Source of the DNA: Spirodela intermedia
Lineage: Eukaryota; Streptophyta; Magnoliopsida; Alismatales; Araceae
Assembly (NCBI GenBank): GCA_902729315.2
Contig: LR746269.1
Span: 10,106,166-10,170,165, forward strand
DNA: 64,000 bases
Reading direction: 5' to 3'
Below, piece after piece: positions 34,801 through 44,029 of the stretch; the first letter of the stretch is position 1, and each line of letters begins with the position of its first letter. The position numbers and the translations under genes were made by a program. The notes below the pieces were generated by a model. The model ran no database searches and was not told the origin of the DNA. It saw only the letters and a program-made list of their open reading frames with translations.

Positions 34801-35523
34801 CGAGGGCGCATCACAACCATTACGCATTAGTTCGAGAATCAGATAGTTGGCGCCCTTGCTATGCATGGAGTCAAATTGCGTCGGAGGACAGTCTTCTCTT
34901 TTGGCAAGACATGCCCTTTGCAGCCGAGGTGCTCATAGACTTGGCGACTTCGGCATACCCTCTTTATGCATACACCGCTTCACTACGGCCCCTCCACGGC
35001 GGTGTGTATTACTGGAGGAGATCAGGGGTGGTTACTATTGGCGCTGAAGACCACAATAGAGATCAGGTACATGTTTCCTTTGTTTCTGTTTTAGGTCTAT
35101 CACAAGCCACAACCATGACATCATCATGGCGCTCATCCCATACCACCGATGTGGAATGCACTTTGCCTATCAACACAAGGCGGACAACAAGACACATTGT
35201 AATCCGCTCGGGTACACTACTTCCAATCATTACAATTCTCATAATCACCTCACATCTATTATCTATCACCCTCAAGTAGTGAGGACATAGAACTATCAAC
35301 ACATGTTGGCATCTGCCCACTTTTGAACTATAGGTCTATAGCACATCAGACACTGTCAAACTAGTTGTGAATCGCCAACCTAGCACCTCTCTCAAGATCT
35401 CATTAGTACCATCAGCCAGCTTGAACCCATGAGAAGGAAAGGATCTATATCCATAGGATTGACCCTCTCTCTTCTCTCTCTCTCTCGATTCTCTATTTCT
35501 TTCTCCCTCCCTTTCTCTCTTTT

Positions 35524-35543
35524 TTTAAACCCTAAACCCTTAA
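35524..35543 (-). repeat. Short telomere tract between LINE-B and the third 5S element
   Basis: AAACCCTAAACCCTTAAC: about two and a half C-strand units at the end of LINE-B copy 2, before the most complete 5S-like sequence in the window. Confidence 0.85.
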
Positions 35544-36075
35544 CCCCCTTAGTGGGAGAGTTGCCACGGATCCCATAAGAACTCGAGTTAAGCGTGCTTT
35601 CGGGTGGGAGCAGTCCACGGATGAGTGACCTCCATGGGAAGTCCCGAATGCGTGTGCATGCATTCGAGACACTTGCTGTGCATGTGCTGCAAGGCACCGC
35701 TGCATGATCGTGCTGCCCAGCCGTGTTATGAACCCTTCCGTCATCATGCCAAGATGCCTTGAGCATCAAAGAACATGCCAAGAGGCACCCTTGCCCACCA
35801 TGCGAAGGTATATGTGGTATCCATCTCACTATGCCAAGGCGCCCAGCGAAGAGCGTGCGAGAGGCACCCTACCACCATGCGAGAGGCATATATGTATCCA
35901 TCTCACCATGCCAAGATACCCCAGCTCCAAAGAATGTGCGAGAGGGCACCCTTGCCACGATGTCGAGAGGTGCAAGTGGTATCTATCTCCAAAAGAATGT
36001 GCTTGAGAGGCACCAAAGTGCTTGGGCGTGTGAAGTATCGGGATGGGTGACCTCACGAAGTTTAGCTCAAGGCAC
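35544..36075 (+). mobile_element. 5S rRNA-derived retroposon, copy in the unpaired segment (longest 5S head)
   Basis: Same build as the other 5S elements, but its head keeps about 40 more bases of 5S rRNA. Hairpin-rich units occupy about 35,740-35,990, fewer or more deleted than elsewhere. The terminal 5S-like part at 36,018-36,060 (GTGCTTGGGCGTGTGAAG, then GGATGGGTGACCTC) is the best tail match to 5S. It lacks the oligo-A and the following telomere unit and is fused directly to LINE-A ORF1 sequence at about 36,076. Confidence 0.8.
35563..35645 (+). pseudogene. 5S rRNA-like segment (nucleotides about 30-110 of 5S rRNA)
   Basis: GGATCCCATAAGAACTC at 35,568 and GTTAAGCGTGCTT at 35,587 match plant 5S rRNA almost base for base, then GGTGGGAGCAGT. 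The C-box-like GGATGAGTGACCTCCATGGG starts at 35,619 and GGAAGTCC follows. The A-box, intermediate element and C-box regions of the 5S internal promoter are thus all recognisable. The first about 30 bases of 5S are absent or unrecognisable. It is part of the retroposon, not a working 5S gene. Confidence 0.83.
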
Positions 36076-37934
36076 AGCAGCGATCTGAAAATCGGAACCG
36101 TCAATGCTGAGCGGTCGAATGGCGGACTGTCGAGATTTTTTCGGCTGGAGATCCCCGGTCCCAAAGATCGGCGCCGATGCCAGCCGGCACTGCTATTTCA
36201 ATTGTTGATCTACAGATCACGGACTAGATTTACTAGAGGAAAGGTGCATAGCAGCTGGCGTCGTTTCCTCGGTTATGGTGTCTATGCTTGCGTCGGCGGA
36301 GGGCACCAGCGGGGAGCTTAAATCCGTTTGTTGAAATTGAAATCAGCGGAGCGGATTGATTACGCAACTTTTGCGGCGCCGTTCTCTCGTGTCGCGATGC
36401 CCATGGCGTCATCTGCGTCGAGAAAGCGGCGCAGCAACCGGACAACGGAGGGCAGACGCGCTGGCTCATGGCGTCCTAGCCCAGATCAGGGCTGAGCTGG
36501 AGCAGGCGCGATAGCGAAGCCCGCTGGCGTGGTGGCTCAATCTCGAGTCCAGCCGGCGAGGTTGCGCGAGACGCGATCGTGCTGGACAAGACCGCGCAGC
36601 CCAAGTCGAAGGCCAAAGCTTCTAGGATCCAGCCACCGGCCTAGACTAAACCGCCCAAACCACGCCCGGCCCGGCCCCCGACCGGGACCCAATGGCCCAG
36701 GCTGCTCGGGCCGGACCGCTCGGTCCCAGGCCGAGCTGGCCCAGCACACCCAAGCACAGCCCACCTAGGCCCCATACCTATTGGCCCAAACCACTGAAAC
36801 CAGAGCTGCTCAAGCCCGCCAAGCTAACCCAGCCCACCCGGGCCCAAGCCAAGTCTTAGGCCCAGCGACTAGTAGGACAACAGCCCACTCCTACGTGGCA
36901 AATACACTAAGGCGTGAGTTACACCCCACTTATGCTGATGGAATACCGTCACGGGGTCACTGCGATGAAGGGGAATGAGAAGCAGTCTCATTTTCTTGAA
37001 GGAGGTCTCCCAACTGGCGAGGCCTTCCAATTTTCATTGATAAGGCACTTCTCTACAAAGCGTCCCCACCTAGATGATATTTATAGGATCTATTTGGCCC
37101 CAAGACATTTCAAGGTAAGGTAGTTATCGGTGCTTGTGATTATTGGGCGTCTTTATCCGTTTTGAGCTCAAGGCTGACTATCGGAAAGCTTGGAGTAGGA
37201 TCACATGAGAGATTCAAGATACCATTATGCATACATATAGATGGATCCACAGACAGATGGTCTTTCGAGGAAAACAACCGCACTCCATCCTAGTTTAGAT
37301 AGGTTTTCCTAGTCTACCAGCACATTTATTCACGCCTAAGGCACTTGAGTCTTTGGCGAATACCATAGTACATTTATACACCTAGATCTAGGTGTTAAAA
37401 TGTTTAACCGTAAGTTATGCAGTATGTGTAGAGATAGACCTCTTAGCCCCCTTGATGCATGATCATTGTGCAAAATGGGGATGAGAGGATCTATCAAATA
37501 GTTATATATGAGAGACTACCTCATTTTGTACCCATTGCAGTGTTTGGACACACTATCCACACTTGTCGACATAAGACCACCCCATTATCTTTAGAGTCTA
37601 CTACGATTTATTTTTCACCTATGTCATATGATGATTATATCAGAGGTAAGGAAGACTACACCTAGATGCCCTCCCATCTGAGCTTCGCATGCTCCCTCTC
37701 GACCACTGCCGGTCAAACTAGTGTCCCTCCAGCCGGTCTGGGAGAACAACCCCACCTACATTGATATCACATCTTATCTCGAGCATCCACATCCACTAGA
37801 AAGGGAAGGAAGATGGTAGTAGGCGAACTCCCCATACCAACAGGTAAGGGAAGGCAGTCAAGACATCGAATGTTTTGAGGCTCTAAGTACCTTGATCGAG
37901 AAGGCAAACAATGTTCCCATCATAGGGAATAATA
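36076..37934 (+). mobile_element. LINE-A copy 3, partial (ORF1 only), truncated at both ends
   Basis: Begins at GAAAATCGGAACCGTC, equivalent to about 21,113 in LINE-A copy 2, so about 435 bp (5' UTR and ORF1 start) are missing. It follows the homologous path through the Ala/Gln-rich region (36,529-36,768) and DUF4283-like domain (about 36,960-37,400) to the knuckle. There CTHCT is reduced by a small deletion (FVPIAVFGHTIHTCRHK, about 37,520-37,575), removing two zinc ligands. It stops at the inversion joint at about 37,935. Confidence 0.87.
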
Positions 37935-37950
37935 ACAATGTTCTCTGGGC
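37935..37950. other. Inversion joint between partial LINE-A (+) and LINE-B (-)
   Basis: To the left the sequence follows LINE-A ORF1 as far as CATAGGGAATAATA; to the right it is antisense LINE-B starting GCCCACTCACC. About 16 bases (AACAATGTTCTCTGGGC) match neither neighbour in an obvious way. The joint cuts two unrelated elements at internal points, so it is a rearrangement or a misassembly, not an insertion end. Confidence 0.8.
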
Positions 37951-37959
37951 GCCCACTCA

Positions 37960-40570
37960 CCATATTTGGTTGACACAAAAGAACCTAGCACTGATGGTGT
38001 GGTCCTCATCCTCCAAACGAGTTTCTTTTGAAGTATGTTGAGTACATCTTGAGAGCGAATACCTAGGCCACCCTCATCCGTAGGTTGACATGCTTTCTCC
38101 CAAGAAACTTCGGCGTTGGCAACGAGGTCCCTCAAGTTGTCCATCCCAAAGGAAGGGCGTGCATATCCGTCTAATAGCGTAAGGCGATTATGCAGTACCT
38201 CATGGACTGCCAAAGGTGTAATGGCATGCTCATGAGGACATGGCGTATCAAGCTGAATCCGTCCTCCGAGGGGATAGAAGCTGTAACTTCCATCCCGCTA
38301 GTTTCTTCCTCAACTTCCCCACTAGAGCGTCAAAATAGTGTATGCGCCTGGCGAGGAAGATAAGACATCCTAGATAGTCAAAAGGTAGGTGTCCACGAGA
38401 GAACCCTATTAGGCCTTGGATGCGTCGTATGGTCCCTATGGGGTAGAAGGGCCTACTATGAAGCTACTCTTTGAGGCATTGGCGAGTTGACCTGCAGCTT
38501 CGCTCATACCTCGAGATAATACTCATGAGCCCTCTATTAGATCTCTCACATCCATTGAGGAAGAGTATCGCATCATCAGCAAAGAGAGTGTGAGATGATC
38601 GGACAACCCCTCTTGAGTAATATGGTGGATAAATCCTTGATTGATCGCTTGGGTGAGGATCGTGAGGACTTCTTGACCAAGATGAAGAGGGTGGGTGATA
38701 ATGGATAATACATCGTAGACCTCTACGTGGCCGTGAAGAATGGTGTAGAGCTATCATTCACCAATAAAGAAAGTGATTCTCCTAACACATGCATCGACTA
38801 AGTCAATGAAGTCGTCGGTGAACCCAAAGCATCTAAGAACCTTTATGAGGAAACTCCACTCTATCATCCTATTAAAAGCCTTTTTCATGTCTAATTTGAT
38901 GATAATATTGGAGCCTCGGCAGTCATGGCTAAGGGACTGTGCTAGTTCATGTACTAACATGATGTTATCGTGAATGTACCGTCCCTTGACAAATCCGCAT
39001 TGCTCGGAGATATAAGTCTATCAAAGAAACTACTCAATCTACGTGTAATGATCTTAGATACAACTTTATAACACCGTTACATAAAGCTGATAGGTGAAAG
39101 TCTCTAAATGAGGTTGGGGTAGTCACCTTTGGTATAAGTGCAAGGAAGGTAGCCTTCCAACTTCGTGTAAAGACTTTCGATGAAAGATTTCCTTGATAGC
39201 CTGGATGAGATCAGTGCCAGCGATATCCCAACAAGAAATGTAAAATCAGCTGGGAAACCATTGGGCCGGGTGCACAATGTCTGCTCATAGAAAACTACTT
39301 CCTTGATCTCTTCTCTTGTGGGTATGGCGTCGTGAGAGAGTTCTCATGGTGAGTGACCAATGATGGGATCGAAGTGAGCATATCATCAGAAATCTCAATG
39401 GTGAGAGGTTAAGAGAGTGCGAAAGTACTCAACCCCTACCTCTGTATGCAGGAAAGGTCCTGATTATATGTCTCTAAAGAGAGGTATAATCTGAGCGTGG
39501 CGATGGCGACGAGGCATGAAAAGAAACAAGTGTTTCTATCACCCTCTTGTAACAACTAGATGCATGATTTTTGGAGATAGAATAACTCTTATCATCGCAC
39601 AACCTCATCAAGTTGGTCGCTCACTCTACTCCTCCTTTTCCAAGTAGCATCTGAATATCTAGCTTGCAGTAGTCTTTCAACTTCTGCTAACTCTTTTTGT
39701 AATGCATCAACCTGGTATGAACATTCCCATAGATATGTCGGTTCCACCATTTAAAGTGGAGTTTGAGATTCTTTAACCTATAGCTAAGGTTCTCCATAGG
39801 AGAATCGAGATATGTCGTGAGTGATTCCGTCGAAACTCTTAAAGTCTTTATGTTGGAGCCACATGATCTAAAATCTGAAGGAGGGTCGTAGGTGCTCATA
39901 CTCTGTTTAGGGAGTATGAGGATGAGGTGTGATCTGACCTATAGCGGGGTAATATCGTGACTAATATGGGATGTCGCACCATGGTGATGATGTTGATGAA
40001 ACAGCGTCGATACACTCATAAATCAAAGCGTCCTCTCGATTGTTACTCCACGTCCATGCCTCACGATGTAGGTGGCTCAATAAGAGATAAAAAATACAGT
40101 CATTGAACATCTCCATATTCGGGCCTAGGGATTAGCCCACCTTGGCGTTCACTAGTATTACGAACAGTTGAAGTCACACTGCTAGATACCAAGGAGACTC
40201 AACTAGTGTAGGGTAGTCCCTCACGTCTGAACTAGATCTGCCCAAAGAGTTTCTCTTTCTTGGATCTATGTGATGCATAGATGACGAAGGTGAACTCTTG
40301 GGTGAGATCTCGAACCATCATAGTGATATGCTAGGATCCCTCAACTAACAACTCCATAGAGTATGGTCTAGTCCAAAAGAGCCAAATATGATTAGTGGGA
40401 TTGGGTAAAATGATCCATACCTAACTGCCTAAGTAAGGGTTGGATACGATCTGATGATATCATAGGCTCAATGAGGCCTACTATACCTAGTCGATCTTGT
40501 CGAGATAAGGCTAGCTATATAGAATTGGGTTTGAGGTTGCTTATACCTCGACAATTCCATATAATGCTAG
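37960..40570 (-). pseudogene. LINE-B copy 3 ORF2, truncated: endonuclease and RT
   Basis: The endonuclease opens WNCR at about 40,540-40,560. RT motif A region (LDMKKAFNRMIEW) is at 38,860-38,900 in 38,754-38,960, and FADDAILF at 38,570-38,590 in 38,464-38,757. The post-RT region (WEKACQPTDEGGLGI) is in 37,920-38,213. The MKKAFNRMIEW form is the same as in copy 2, so it is a real feature of this LINE-B lineage rather than a read error. The 3' end is cut at 37,951. Confidence 0.87.
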
Positions 40571-40599
40571 GTATCATGATCTAATGAGTGGCCCCACGA

Positions 40600-41540
40600 G
40601 TCCTAGATCTCGTGGAGTAAGGTGGCGTCTAGTGAATCGTGTGGTCCTAACCTCCGTCGATAACCCTCCTCTAAATAGGTAGTCTCAATGTAGTCTGAGC
40701 TACCATCCTCATGGTACTAATCGTATGGCCACTAGTATCATGAGCACTAGATGAGGAGGATGGGTGTGGTGCTTGGCGATTAGTTAAGCACTGTCTTCTA
40801 TCGGGGCTCTCTCTAGAATCAGCGGGTGGTGGATCAAGTCTAGGAAACTGATTTGGCGGGTGTAGTAGGGGAGAGGGGAGGTATAAGAATCAGAGCGAGG
40901 GGCTACGTAAGATGTACTAATAGGAAGTATGCTGGGGTAGGCCCTCCTAGTAGATCATCGGCGAGGATTTGAGGGGATGGATAGTGCCCAAGCCTATACC
41001 CTCAAAGAAAGGGGTAGACCTTGGTGGGTGGGGACTAAGAGGTGAAGGACTCCTACTCGTGGGGAAGAGTGAATGGGCAGGGAGGCTGGGTGGTGGAGAG
41101 ACACTAATGGATGGAGTGGGGTGGGTGAGTATAAGAGGTTGGATAGCCGGGGATCTAGTATGTGGGGTTTGACTAGATGAGTCCCTCGTAGTGGGGATGC
41201 TAGCCCTTTGGAAGGCCTAGTTCCCCTCTGTGCAGGTCCCTCAAAGTCTCTCTCATCTAAAGCCTCTAAGACCTCGAAGGTGTTTGAGGTTAGGGGTTTC
41301 TTTCCCTTGCCTAAAGGGAAGGTGTAGCCTCTCGTGTTCCTTTCTTTCCTCTTGTGTGGATGGAAGAAGGCGTTCAGCTGCCGGCTTTCACCGTGCATGT
41401 TGTGTCTCAATTAGTGACCTAGGCATTTCTGTGCCTTTCGAGGTAAGGGAGGTGGAGCCGCCATAGGGGCAGTCGACCTCTGAGGATGGCGAGCACTCTG
41501 AGCATCCTTTCTCATTTCGACAAGGTAATCGTCATATGAG
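40600..41540 (-). pseudogene. LINE-B copy 3 ORF1, C-terminal part
   Basis: The stretch between the zinc knuckle and the endonuclease. An open piece at 40,994-41,410 begins near HGESRQLNAFFHPHKRK, contains FEVLEALDERDFEGP, and ends in a Pro/His/Ser-rich tail. This is the unordered C-terminal part of the LINE ORF1 protein. It lies left of base 1 for copy 1 and is present at about 30,110-30,560 in copy 2. Confidence 0.75.
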
Positions 41541-41591
41541 ATCGGTACTAAGAAGGCTCGTGTGGTGCTTGTGGTATACTTGCCTTCGGCG

Positions 41592-42200
41592 ACATGTGCT
41601 AGCAGTGTGGCCCAAGATAGCACAATGTGTGCAGAAATATGGTAATCTCTCATAAATGATAGGCTGATAAAGCTCATCATCTCCACTACATATAACGAGA
41701 GTCCTCTGTAGAGGGCCATTAGGTCCACCTATATACAAACTTCGTGCGTATCTGGCTGGTTGAACATTTTTATGCAGGTCAAGGTATATGAATGTTCCCA
41801 CATTGCCAAAGACTTAAGTGCCTTTGGCGTAAATAAATGGGCAGGTAGGCCAAGGAAGCCCACCCATAATGGAACCACATGAGACTGATGTGCTCGATAC
41901 CTATGTGGTGCATGGTGTCCATCTGTGGTATGGAGGTAGACTCCCTATTGTCCAAGTGGGTTGGCTCCATGCTGTGATAATTAAGCTTCTAGCTCAAAGC
42001 GGATATATATGCTACGATAGTCTCGAGCTCCGATGGAGACTTCGGCCCTGAAAATTTCAAGTGCTAAGTAAATCTTCTCTATGTCACCTATGGTTGGTCA
42101 TTTCGTAGTGAAACGACCAACTAAGGTATATTGGAATGTGGCTGCCATCTAGGAGACCTCCTCATAAGTAAAAGCTATTGTCCTCTTCCCATCATCCTCG
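41592..42200 (-). pseudogene. LINE-B copy 3 ORF1, DUF4283-like core and zinc knuckle
   Basis: The CCHC knuckle lies at 41,592-41,633 (CTHCAILGHTASTC in the piece 41,532-41,801), preceded by YIGGPNGPLQRTLVICSGDD. The core domain piece is at 41,779-41,970 (FHYGWASLAYLPIYLRQRH). These join by frameshift to the large upstream open frame at 42,228-43,310. Confidence 0.82.
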
Positions 42201-42227
42201 CTATAGCTTCGTACTAGGATAGTGGTA

Positions 42228-43310
42228 TCATAGAATGGGAATAGTACGGCCTTGCGGTTCTTGTGATATCACGATGCGTGTGGAGGGACAGGGGTCTAGA
42301 CACTCGTTAGCCCATGATAAATGTCCGATGGGCATAGTCGGGTTTGGCCTATGGGGCACAATAGAGTCTAGCCCACTAGGTGTAGATATATTGTGCCCAA
42401 GGGATGTGTTTGGGGCCAATATTGAGGTCTCAACTAGTGCTGGAATCCTAGTTGGTTCGAGAGGCTTGTGCGAGAGCCTAAGGGCCCCTATAGGTAAAGG
42501 TAAAACCGGCTCAATTTGTTGACTCGGGGTAGGCCTAGAGGATGTGGCGAGGGTGGGCGTAAAAGTCGGCGTCCTATCTTCTTTTGGGCGTAGGCTTTGC
42601 CTAGTTGGGCAAGAGCTTGGACTGTGCAGCTGAGCGGCTGCTCGGGCTCGGCACAGCCACACTGGCCTAGGCGGTCGTCTGAGCGGCGCAGCCTGGCTGG
42701 GCTGGGTCGGCATAGCTGAGCTAAGCGGCCTCGAGATGGCTACAGGCGGCTCAGCTCTAGCCACCTTGCGGAGGCTTCGCGAGCAGCGCATGCGGTGCCG
42801 GTGGCGGGCTCGACGCGTGATGGCGTAGGGTTCCGTGCGATGCCATCGTCGCGGTGTTTGGCGTTGATGGCGTCGGTAGCGTCCCAGCGAGGCATCGGCG
42901 ATCGCAAAAGTTGCGGCACCTTTATGGCCACGTGATCCCTCTGTTGATCTCAAGATCAGCGGTTGGATCAAGTTGGCGTTATGGCGTGACCGTCGAGGCA
43001 GTGCCTCGATAGCGGCTGTTGAGGCCTTTATAGCGGCTGATTCCGACCATTGATCATACGATCTATGGTTAGATCGAAGGTGGCCTCTTCGCTGCCGTCG
43101 CCTCGTGCACGGAAGGAGAGTAGGCGGCGTCCACTGCTGTCCCCTCGATTCGGGCCTCGGGAAGGCGCCGGCTGATGTCGAATCACGGGCGTCCGTGGTT
43201 CGACCGTTCAGCTCATTACGGCCGTCTCCTCGGTCACATAAACGGCGGAGGAGCGAGGGAGGCTGTTCTGCCACATATGCGGCCTTCGTTACTTCGCATT
43301 CGTCGGGCAA
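42228..43310 (-). CDS. LINE-B ORF1 N-terminal half, longest open frame in the window (360 codons)
   Basis: An uninterrupted frame of 360 residues, Arg/Ser/Pro/Thr-rich and strongly basic, with no known fold visible. It contains RRRQRRGHLRSNHRSYDQWS, LRPKEDRTPTFTPTLATSSR and FIGHLSW-like elements shared with copies 1 and 2, where the same frame is broken at other places. The internal ATG at 43,310 is only the first in this frame; the family start should lie near 43,357. It is likely the RNA-binding N-terminal region of ORF1p. Whether it is expressed cannot be told. Confidence 0.65.
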   Translation of the reverse strand: MPDECEVTKAAYVAEQPPSLLRRLCDRGDGRNELNGRTTDARDSTSAGAFPRPESRGQQWTPPTLLPCTRRRQRRGHLRSNHRSYDQWSESAAIKASTAAIEALPRRSRHNANLIQPLILRSTEGSRGHKGAATFAIADASLGRYRRHQRQTPRRWHRTEPYAITRRARHRHRMRCSRSLRKVARAEPPVAISRPLSSAMPTQPSQAAPLRRPPRPVWLCRARAAAQLHSPSSCPTRQSLRPKEDRTPTFTPTLATSSRPTPSQQIEPVLPLPIGALRLSHKPLEPTRIPALVETSILAPNTSLGHNISTPSGLDSIVPHRPNPTMPIGHLSWANECLDPCPSTRIVISQEPQGRTIPIL

Positions 43311-43682
43311 GTTTTCATTTAGGCGGCGGAGGTCACCGATGAAATCTATGAGCTACTCATCAGCTAAGCATCAAATAAAATTGATATAGAAGAAAATGGT
43401 AAGCGAGGCAAATACAATTCTATTGAACTAAAAATAATGAAATTTCACCCGATCAATAGAAAGATATTACCTTTGGAGTGAACTTTCGGAAGTTTACCTT
43501 AGCGATGAGAAGTGCGAAACAAAGGCTTTAATCCACCGTTTTCGATGCGTAATAGCTCGAAACCGATAGTTGTTGGCCTTCGAATCGAATGGAAAAAGTT
43601 TCAGCGTGATCGAGGTCACATAAAGGAGATCTCACCATTTGCACTGATCATGAGGAGAAAGCTCTCATGAGGAGAGAAAAAG

Positions 43683-43738
43683 TTTAGGGTTTAGGGTTTA
43701 GGGTTTAGGGTTTAGGATTTAAGGTTTAGGGTTTAGGG
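43683..43738 (+). repeat. Interstitial telomere tract, 8 units, with shared variants (copy 3)
   Basis: Identical in unit number and variant positions (unit 5 TTTAGGA, unit 6 TTTAAGG) to 2,158-2,213. It is followed by five T's at the LINE-A 3' end. Confidence 0.97.
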
Positions 43739-44029
43739 TTTTTCAATAAATGAAAATTCGATTATATTGATGTTGAGATAATGTTTATCCTTAGGCTTCA
43801 TACATAAGATCTAGGGAAGACAAGAGATAGCTCAATTTGAAAAGTGGTAAGTGAAAGATGAAGTGGTAGATGCGGTCGTGGTTGATCATCTCGGTTGAAA
43901 TTGTTGCGAAATCCTCGATTCACGGTGAGAGGATAAATGTGTGGTTGTGGTGCTACGTCGCCAAGTCGTGTGTGCTGGCTGGGGGTTAGCCAAGCGATCC
44001 GCCACTATCGAGGCGGCAGTCTTTGTGTT

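Larger units (their letters stand above)
27881..35526 (+). mobile_element. LINE-B copy 2, near complete (about 7.6 kb)
   Basis: The only LINE-B in the window with both ends. The 5' end TTTTTCTCTC follows telomere directly. The 5' UTR runs to about 28,200, ORF1 about 28,200-30,560, endonuclease about 30,960-31,700, RT about 32,250-33,110, and RNase H about 34,500-34,760. The 3' UTR ends in a CT-rich tract and T7 at 35,520-35,526, joined straight to AAACCC. Unlike LINE-A, LINE-E and the 5S element it shows no oligo-A, so its 3' end may be a break at the middle of the inverted-repeat 3' region seen in LINE-E. Confidence 0.9.
37951..43682 (-). mobile_element. LINE-B copy 3, 3' part missing (5.7 kb)
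   Basis: Antisense LINE-B, from the connection region after RT (37,951) to the intact 5' end at 43,682 abutting TTTAGGG. RNase H and 3' UTR are lost at the inversion joint. It shares the inverted-repeat relation with 27,881-33,574. This copy has the longest open ORF1 stretch. Confidence 0.9.

Noticed and set aside
35563-35645. Functional 5S rRNA gene
   Set aside because: Only about two thirds of 5S is recognisable, with base changes and an added spacer, and it is embedded in a retroposon. There is no tandem 5S array.
35544-36075. Cassandra-type TRIM with 5S-containing LTRs
   Set aside because: The two 5S-like ends differ in extent, I see no TG...CA termini, primer-binding site or polypurine tract, and the other copies end in oligo(A).
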